Of a stretch of DNA of 64,000 bases, positions 57,996-64,000 are shown one piece after another. Numbering within the stretch: position 1 is the first letter of the stretch; the number at the start of each line of letters is the position of its first letter. The stretch is from Larix kaempferi. Lineage: Eukaryota > Streptophyta > Pinopsida > Pinales > Pinaceae. The notes below the pieces were generated by a model that was given only the letters and a program-made list of their open reading frames with translations, was not told where the DNA came from and searched no databases. The translations under genes and the position numbers were made by a program. The stretch is from the NCBI GenBank assembly GCA_027924585.1, contig BSBM01001445.1, forward strand, positions 868,001 to 932,000. The letters run 5' to 3'.

Positions 57996-58940
57996 TTATT
58001 AAAATTTCCCCACCCAAATGAAAGTGGATTAGTGCTCTGTGGGTTCGTCCACTGTGGCTGGGTATTAGCCCCGCCATATTGTTGGTTAAAAATATTACCC
58101 CCTCCCCCTGAGAATAAGGAAAAAGGGACATTACCTGCAGGCATGTTAGCTTGATTCATGTTAGGGCCTCCCAAGGTATTGAAACCAGTAGAAGCTGATG
58201 TAGACGGTGCAGTCATGGTACTCATGACTGACATGGTTGCAGAAGCACTTGGTCCTACAGCAGGTGTGGAAATGCAAGTACTAGGTATCTGATATAGCGG
58301 TTGAAAAGAAGGAGGTGCTGCAAAGTTGGCTGTACTGCTAGGTCCAACAGTAGGTGTAGGGATAGATGCCATCATTGTTACACTTGGCATACCTAATGTA
58401 CCAGTATTGAAACTGAAGGACGGGGTAGGCATAGAGGTTTGTGCATGACTTGGTGTAGTAGTAAAAGAAGGATTTACTGTGTTAGTATTCATACCTAAAG
58501 TGGGAGTTTGGGGAACTCCCTGTTCACCTCCTAAATTAGACATCAGATGTCCAGGCAATGAATTATCTGCACTGAAATGGGGCTGCTGGAAACCAACAGG
58601 TGACAGAAGCGGAATTCTAGTATTGGTCAAAGGAGGATTGAAAGGAGTGCTATACTCCGCAGATGTAAGATATTCCACCTGAACTGTACTAAAGTGTTGC
58701 TGATCTGTGGTACTTGGTAGTGGTTCCTCAGGAACCTCTATTTCAAAGTTTTCTGTTGCAAGAATTTCTTCAAGAAATTCTGTTTCAGGAGTAGTTTCTG
58801 AAGAAATACCAGGGTTTACCCGATGTCGTCTAGCTGGCTGTAAAGGTTCTGTCCTAAGTGGTGGAAGGTTTTGAAACCTCCTCGATCTACGAAGCTCTTG
58901 ATTCTCCGTGATTATAAATATAAAATAACAGACTAGAACC
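57887..58940 (-). CDS. Gag N-terminal region of element B
   Basis: The 263-residue frame from ATG 58678 is rich in Pro, Ser, Thr, Asn and Gly and ends in the PYQQ repeats. The same frame is open upstream to a stop at about 58940 and its text (RRFQNLPPLRTEP, EIEVPEEPLPS) has a counterpart in A. The start is therefore unsettled: an upstream exon, a non-ATG start, or ATG 58678. No domain is recognised in this part. Confidence 0.65.
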
Positions 58941-60902
58941 TAGTGGCCACTACAACTAGGGGGCAAACAACACGCCAACTAAAAAGTACTAAGTATACAA
59001 ACCAGGAAAACAAAGATTCCTTCCAGAGAAGAGTCTAGGATGATGAGGGCCCAGAACAGATCAACGAAGGATGAAAGACAGTTACCCGGGGTCCACAATA
59101 CAATGACTAAGGGTGCAAGCGCTGGAATCACCCAACCGCCCTCCCAAAGACCTGCAAGGGATTTCCTCCCACGTCTGTCTTAGGTACATCAGATATACCC
59201 TCTGCTGTCACCTGTGTATGAACCTAGAGTCAGATACTAAGGATACCACAACACCGAAAACTCCTGGGGGAACAGTCACCGGTTGAATCAGAAAGCGTGG
59301 GCAGGGTAGCTAAGCCCGAAAATCGAAAGAGTCCCCAATACGCAATCCGATCCTAGCGTATGCTCGAACAGAAAGTAGGAGGAGTATTCCCAACAATCTG
59401 ATCTCGTAATGACCTACTGCATATATCCCAGGCATGTTTTGAGTGAAATGGGTTTCCCTGTGATAGTCTTACTACGATTTTTGCGTAATGTGTGATCTTG
59501 AGTGGTTTAAGGTGATTTAAACTCAAGATCCTAACCAAAACTAGTTGGTGAAGTGTATCCCTAAAAAGAAAAAATGTTTCTAATTTATTTTATTAAAATA
59601 TTTTTAGGGCTGTTATTACTTAAAAAGGGTAGTGCTTTTGTGTGGCGGTGGTTGCAACAAGGAAACAAAAGTGCAACAAAATCAAAACTTTCTACAATAA
59701 AGCTCTTTTCATTTTTTCATTTACTTCTTTCCAAAATTGAAAATTTGAGTAAACCTACTTAATTTTTTTTTTCTTTTCTGAAATTATACAAAATATCCTA
59801 TGCTATCTTGTAACAAGAAAAATAAGTCTTATTAAACTTAAAATACCAATTTTTTTTTGTTTTTTCTATAAACGAAAAAGAACTATGAAAAATGGAAAGT
59901 AAAATAAAACTTATGTGCAATGTGTGTAAGTATGGCTAAAAATATTCTTAAGCTTATAGCTATCGAGACACTAGCTTGAAAAAGACTTGATCTACAGGTT
60001 TTTTGCAAAGAAAAAACCTCCAAATTTGGAAACAAAGTGGGAGAAAACAAAGGAGAAAAACACAAAAGGACTGACCTAAAGTATCTAACCCTAGCAAGAC
60101 CACTATGCCAAGAAAAAGTAGACAAGCAAACTGCCAATTACTAACACAGAGAATCGAGAAATGACTCAGCCTACATCAGTTTAAATGCACTTGCAACCAA
60201 CAAAAGACAAGAAGTCCAGGAAGAATGGAAATCAACAAAAATGGAAGACACCCTAGAGGCTCTAACACGGACCAAACCCTAAAAACAAGGATAGGATGAG
60301 TAGAGAGCAGACAAGTGTTGCCACAAATAGCAGATACAAGAGTATGCAGGTTTGTAAACTGGCAACATACAGTCAGGGCCTAAAAAAAAGTGGAAGTGCT
60401 TACCACAAAACACAACCTAGTCTTCCAAAAAGGTCATAATCAATCCAAACTTTCCAAAGGTAAACAAGCGATTCAAAAGATGGAAAAAAGACTTCAAGAA
60501 AAGGTTCTATGAATTAAACAAAAGTTAAAAACCTCACACACAAGTCGGGGGGACCTAAAAGCAAAGTCCGCAAACCACCAAAAGGATAAAAAATCAAGCA
60601 AACCAAAAACAGAATGCTTCAGAAAGTGTACCCTACTGTGCAGTAGGGAAACTCGTGCCCTTACAGAGATGGGCGCTACTGTATGTATAACACAGTAGCG
60701 TATGGGCGCTACTGTATATATAGCAGAGTAGTGCTCATATCTCAAAATCTTAAAAAACTGACTTTGAAAGATACCAGAAGATTGATGAAAGCAAAAGAAA
60801 CAGGTAGGGGAATATCTACAGGGTTTCTCAACACATCAAAGAAGTCAAAGCAATCTGGGAAGACAAACAAGAACAAGGTTTACTAGAGCCAAAACTCAAC
60901 TA
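58941..60902 (-). other. Element B leader (5' UTR)
   Basis: About 2 kb. 59030-59260 is the block shared with A. A motif cluster of GTAGCGC type is at 60630-60742. On the minus strand a small frame of about 36 codons (starting MYLRQTWEE, ending DPG) lies in the shared block; in A its ATG reads CTG. Confidence 0.6.
60630..60742. promoter_or_regulatory. GTAGCGC/GCGCTAC motif cluster in the leader of B
   Basis: ATGGGCGCTACTGTATGTAT, CAGTAGCGTATGGGCGCTAC and AGAGTAGTGCTCAT alternate in both orientations, so the transcript could form stacked hairpins. Confidence 0.55.
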
Positions 60903-60920
60903 TCCCCAGCGGAGTCGCCA
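60903..60920 (-). promoter_or_regulatory. Primer binding site of element B
   Basis: Same 18 bases as in A, ending in the complement of CCA, three bases inside the LTR. Confidence 0.88.
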
Positions 60921-60923
60921 GTC

Positions 60924-61966
60924 TGTTGGCGAGCAAATCTACCCTATAGCAAGGAAACTAATGCTATCAACTTGGTTGGGGTGACAGGTAAGTGTATTGA
61001 TGATATTGCAAATATATTTATGAAAAGAAATAAGTTATGGATCTTGGGAGCACACCTTTCAATCGAAGTTCGATCCTAGCCTTTACCTGATCTTGTGTTC
61101 AACTTCCAAATCCACCTTCCTTTCAGTAAACCTGCAATAACAATACCTTTCTCAAAGCATTTTGGGCAATATAAAGCTTGAAAGAAACAAAAACAATGTT
61201 TAACATTCAAAATTGACCAAAATAGATCCACATTAAGATGCCATTTCATAACACATATAAGTTGGAACAAGAAAGACACTTCAACCTTTATTTGTCAAAA
61301 GTAAAATGATGTACAAGTATACCTGATCATGTAACAGGCTCCTGCAACTTGATTCTAGGCTCTGGCTCTTCTCTGGCTTGGATATATTCAGCATTAACTC
61401 CTCCAATGCAAGCTTCTCTCTATGTCTCAAAGTTTCTCCATTAATCCATCTCACTATCTAACCTTTCTCTTTTAATCTTGTTTGTATTTATAAGATTAGA
61501 GAAGTAGTTTAGGTCGATGTATAGTTATGGAGGAAGTTGGGGGAGTTGGGAAACTACCAGCAACTAATCCTCCTCGAGAAATTAATTTATTTTTTAATCA
61601 TCTTTTAAGATGTACGTGACTCTTGTTCAGTGGAGTAGCATATAGGGCGCTACTTTAGTGCTTATCAACTAGTGCTCATCGAGTTTAAAATGCTGAGCGC
61701 TACTATGCTGAGAAGGATTAGCGTATATTTGGATATGGGCGCTACTATTATACACTGGAGTAGCGTATGGGAGCTAGTCTCTTTGAGTAGAGTAGCGCTT
61801 ATATCTCAAAATGATATATTTTTTGGGTTTTTCCAGTAATGTTAGGAAATGGAGTGAGTCAAAGTATCATCCAAGGTCAACATGCTCCTCCATCCAAGTT
61901 GTCCTTTTGTCTGATCAACATCTCAAGGTGATCACGGACGGAGAGGTGCAAGTTTAACCTATAACA
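60924..61966 (-). repeat. Element B 5' LTR, 1043 bp
   Basis: TATA-like box on the minus strand at 61484-61494; U3 motif cluster at 61625-61805, upstream of it. Otherwise as for the left copy. Confidence 0.95.
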
Positions 61967-62860
61967 GTTTTATCATTTGCTTCAAAGGTTTAACGGTCTG
62001 AGTGAAATCTAGAATGAATCTTTGAACAAAATTAATAGTGCCCATAAATGATTGCATAGATTTATTATTGTGGGGCATGGGAGTCTAATTGATGGTTTAC
62101 ACTCTCTCTTGATCTATTGAGATTCCCTTTTTTGAAATGATATGACCCAAAAGCTTGCCTTCAAGAAAAATGAAAACACTATTCTTGGGATTTAAAGTAA
62201 TACCATATTTTCTACAGCGATAAAAAATATGCTTCAAATGGAAAACATGATCTTATCTCTTCTTTGAGAAAACTGTCACATCATCTAGATAGACTACAAC
62301 ACAATTACCGCCCATTCCTCGAAAGGCAATGTCCATTTCTCGCTGAAAAGTGGCTCTTGCGTTTATCAAACTGAATGGAATTCTGCGATAAGCAAAGGTT
62401 CCCCACTTTGTACGAAAAGTGGTTTTGAGCCTGTCTTCTTCTACTACTAACACTTGATTGTATCCTGAAAAAACATCTAGTAAGGAGAAAAGATTTGATC
62501 CTGAGACCATCTGCAATATTTGCTCCATTGGGGGCACATCTTGTTTGTCTTTATAGGAAGCTTTATTCAGGTTTCAGAAATCCACACACAATCTGATTTC
62601 CCTTGATTTCTTCTAGACGGGAACTAGATTAGCAACCCATTTTGAATGTCGGACTTTAAAAATAATCTTTGCATCCAACAATTTCTTCAACTCCTTTGGT
62701 ATCAAAGTCTCAAGAGTTGGATGCATTCTTCTTAATTGCTGTTGAAATGGCTTAATGCTTGCCTTCATTGGTATTTTGTGCTGAATAATGTGGGTATCAT
62801 ATGTCCTTAGATATTCATAAATCCATGCAAAGACATCTTTATATTGCTGAAATTTTTTTA
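61967..62860 (-). pseudogene. Reverse transcriptase of element D, first part
   Basis: From 62860: linker (YLRTYDTHIIQHKIP), FQQQLRRMHP, HSKWVANLVPV, LCVDF-NLNKAS, then an open frame 62537-62253 with FSLLDVFSGYNQV, WGTFAYRRIPF and the catalytic YLDD at about 62281-62292. Stops lie between 62640 and 62537 and after 62253. It is cut by element B at 61967; the rest lies at 49457. Confidence 0.85.
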
Positions 62861-63600
62861 TGAACTTATCTCTCTTGCCTGGTGAGCAACATTTTCAAGA
62901 TTGACATATTTTGGTTCAGCTTCTATACCAAGATTCACCAATCCATGCTGCATGGAGGAGCTATGAGTTTTAGCATTTACTGGCCTCTTGAACTTGTTCT
63001 GCAAATCGAAGAAACTTTCAAGAGATCTCACTCCCTTGGGCATAAAATTTCCTTTGACTACATCTTTTCTTTGCAGATCTGAATCGTGCTTCTCTTCGTC
63101 TATTATGGCTTCTTCGAAGTCATTTTCATTTGTTAAGACGTTGATGATCTGATCATCATCATCAAACACTCTGAGGTTTGTTATGTTATCTAGAACAGAC
63201 GACCTGAAAATCAATTCAATGGAACATTTGTTATTAGTAGGCACCAATATGGAAGCAGAAGTAGCTAACAAATCAGTTGCAACATTTATTAATGTAGGAA
63301 TGGAGTTGATATTAAAAGCATCAAAACATGAAATCATATTCCAAACCTCCGATTGATAACCTTTTAAGTGTGGTGAAAGGCAGTGAATTATATCTCTCAC
63401 TTTTTTGACAAATATCTCTGAATCACCAAAGAATTTCAAATATTTAACATTTAAACTAATAGCTTTCTTCAAACCATGGACCAGAGCTTCATATTTAGCA
63501 GTATTATTAGTGCATTTGAAATCTAGTCTATAGGATAAGAAATGTTTGTTGGTTTCAGGTTCAATAAAGACACAACCAGCTTTGGATCCTTCTTGGGTTT
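62858..63600 (-). pseudogene. Archaeal-type RNase H of element D, upstream of RT
   Basis: LYFDSSKPKK (first Asp), then after a frameshift near 63523 LDFKCTNNTAKYEALVHG, YLKFFGDSEIFV (Asp) and ATDLLATSA (Asp). In NNTAKYEAL the usual Glu of AEY reads Lys, a G-to-A type change, so catalysis is probably lost. The order aRNH-RT-RNase H-integrase differs from A, where aRNH follows integrase. A linker to RT follows. Confidence 0.75.
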
Positions 63601-63993
63601 TGAACTGTCAAAGTATAGAACCCAAAAGACATTTTCGGTTTTAACTAAGTTAGTATTACGACAACCTAAGTTAGTGACTAATCCTACTATGTTACAATCA
63701 ATATCATCAGTCCGAGAAAATTGAAGGAGATCAGACTGTTCATCTGATTCATGGCTAACGTTTTTCGATTGATAATTGCCCGGTTCAATCTCTAAGAAAT
63801 AATTTCCCAACACTGAAGACGAGAAAGCTATAGCTTCATTCTTTTCCTCTAACTGAGTTACATTTTGTTTCATGTGGGGTTCTCTCAGTATTTTAATCTG
63901 GTTTTGTCTATTATGATAAGGCAACCACAAATGAGACCAGTCTGTTGTAATGTAACCATTAAGTTTTGTAGACCAGTCCCTACTTAAAATCAA
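63600..63993 (-). pseudogene. Linker before aRNH of element D, protease end
   Basis: The frame opens at 63993 with MILSRDWSTKLNGYI, which resembles the end of the retroviral-type protease (usually LGRDW), followed by an acidic linker. The protease active site lies outside the window. Confidence 0.5.
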
Positions 63994-64000
63994 ACCATAA

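Larger units (their letters stand above)
49463..61966 (-). mobile_element. Element B: complete 12.5-kb Tat-like deletion derivative nested in D
   Basis: LTRs at 49463-50506 and 60924-61966 differ at about 30 of 1043 positions. GTTTT stands directly outside both ends (49458-49462 and 61967-61971). Same plan as A: LTR, PBS, leader, gag, protease, aRNH, opposite-strand gene, 3' repeats, PPT, LTR. Reverse transcriptase, RNase H and integrase are missing, removed by one clean deletion. Confidence 0.95.
46975..63993 (-). mobile_element. Element D: gypsy element with N-terminal aRNH, split by element B
   Basis: The right half (61967-63993) carries aRNase H and RT and the left half (47571-49462) the rest of RT, RNase H and integrase, both minus strand. 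If element B and one GTTTT copy are ignored, the RT frame continues in register across the site. The 5' part runs off the window and the left border is unclear. The pol type differs from A. Confidence 0.85.

Overview
This window reads as an AT-rich, repeat-saturated stretch of a land-plant nuclear genome, probably a large-genome seed plant; the species cannot be fixed from the sequence. I found no intact host gene, tRNA or rRNA gene. Almost everything that can be recognised is LTR retrotransposon of the Ty3/gypsy class, plus one small DNA transposon. The plant assignment rests on Tat/Ogre-like pol regions with a second (archaeal-type) RNase H, an extra gene on the opposite strand after pol, a chromodomain gypsy element, and a probable hAT element.

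Layout. (A) 1-14158: a Tat-like element on the minus strand, cut by the window start. In its own direction it has LTR (13131-14158), PBS, a 2-kb leader, decayed gag, protease, RT, RNase H, integrase and aRNase H, then an oppositely transcribed spliced gene (3152-4389), 3' tandem repeats, PPT, and a partial LTR (1-468). (E) 14159-about 15900: the 3' end and LTR-like sequence of an unidentified element, with a purine-rich repeat. (T) 16689-26232: a gag-protease element without RT, carrying a third, inverted LTR and flanked as a whole by the duplication AGTAG. (K) about 26690-32830: a decayed chromovirus with a 1.8-kb LTR-like insertion. (C) about 35840-40260: a decayed Tat-like gag split by a 1.8-kb hAT-like element (36355-38173, 8-bp duplication). 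41343-44560: a decayed minus-strand gene with coiled coils. (D) about 46975-63993: a second, different gypsy element on the minus strand, split by (B) 49463-61966, a complete 12.5-kb Tat-like element with LTRs about 97% identical, flanked by GTTTT. B is a deletion derivative of an A-like element: it lost RT, RNase H and integrase but kept gag-protease, aRNase H remnants and the opposite-strand gene.

How the parts may work together. A would have supplied RT and integrase. B and T kept Gag and protease plus the cis sites (PBS, PPT and a shared block of about 45 bases beside the PPT), so they look like parasites mobilised by A-type enzymes. The most interesting signals are: the three-LTR integration product T; the opposite-strand gene with the same intron in A and B; and clusters of a short inverted motif around GTAGCGC that recur at the same three places in A and B (U3, leader, and just upstream of the opposite-strand gene), with an analogous motif around GCGATAAT in T at the first two of these places.
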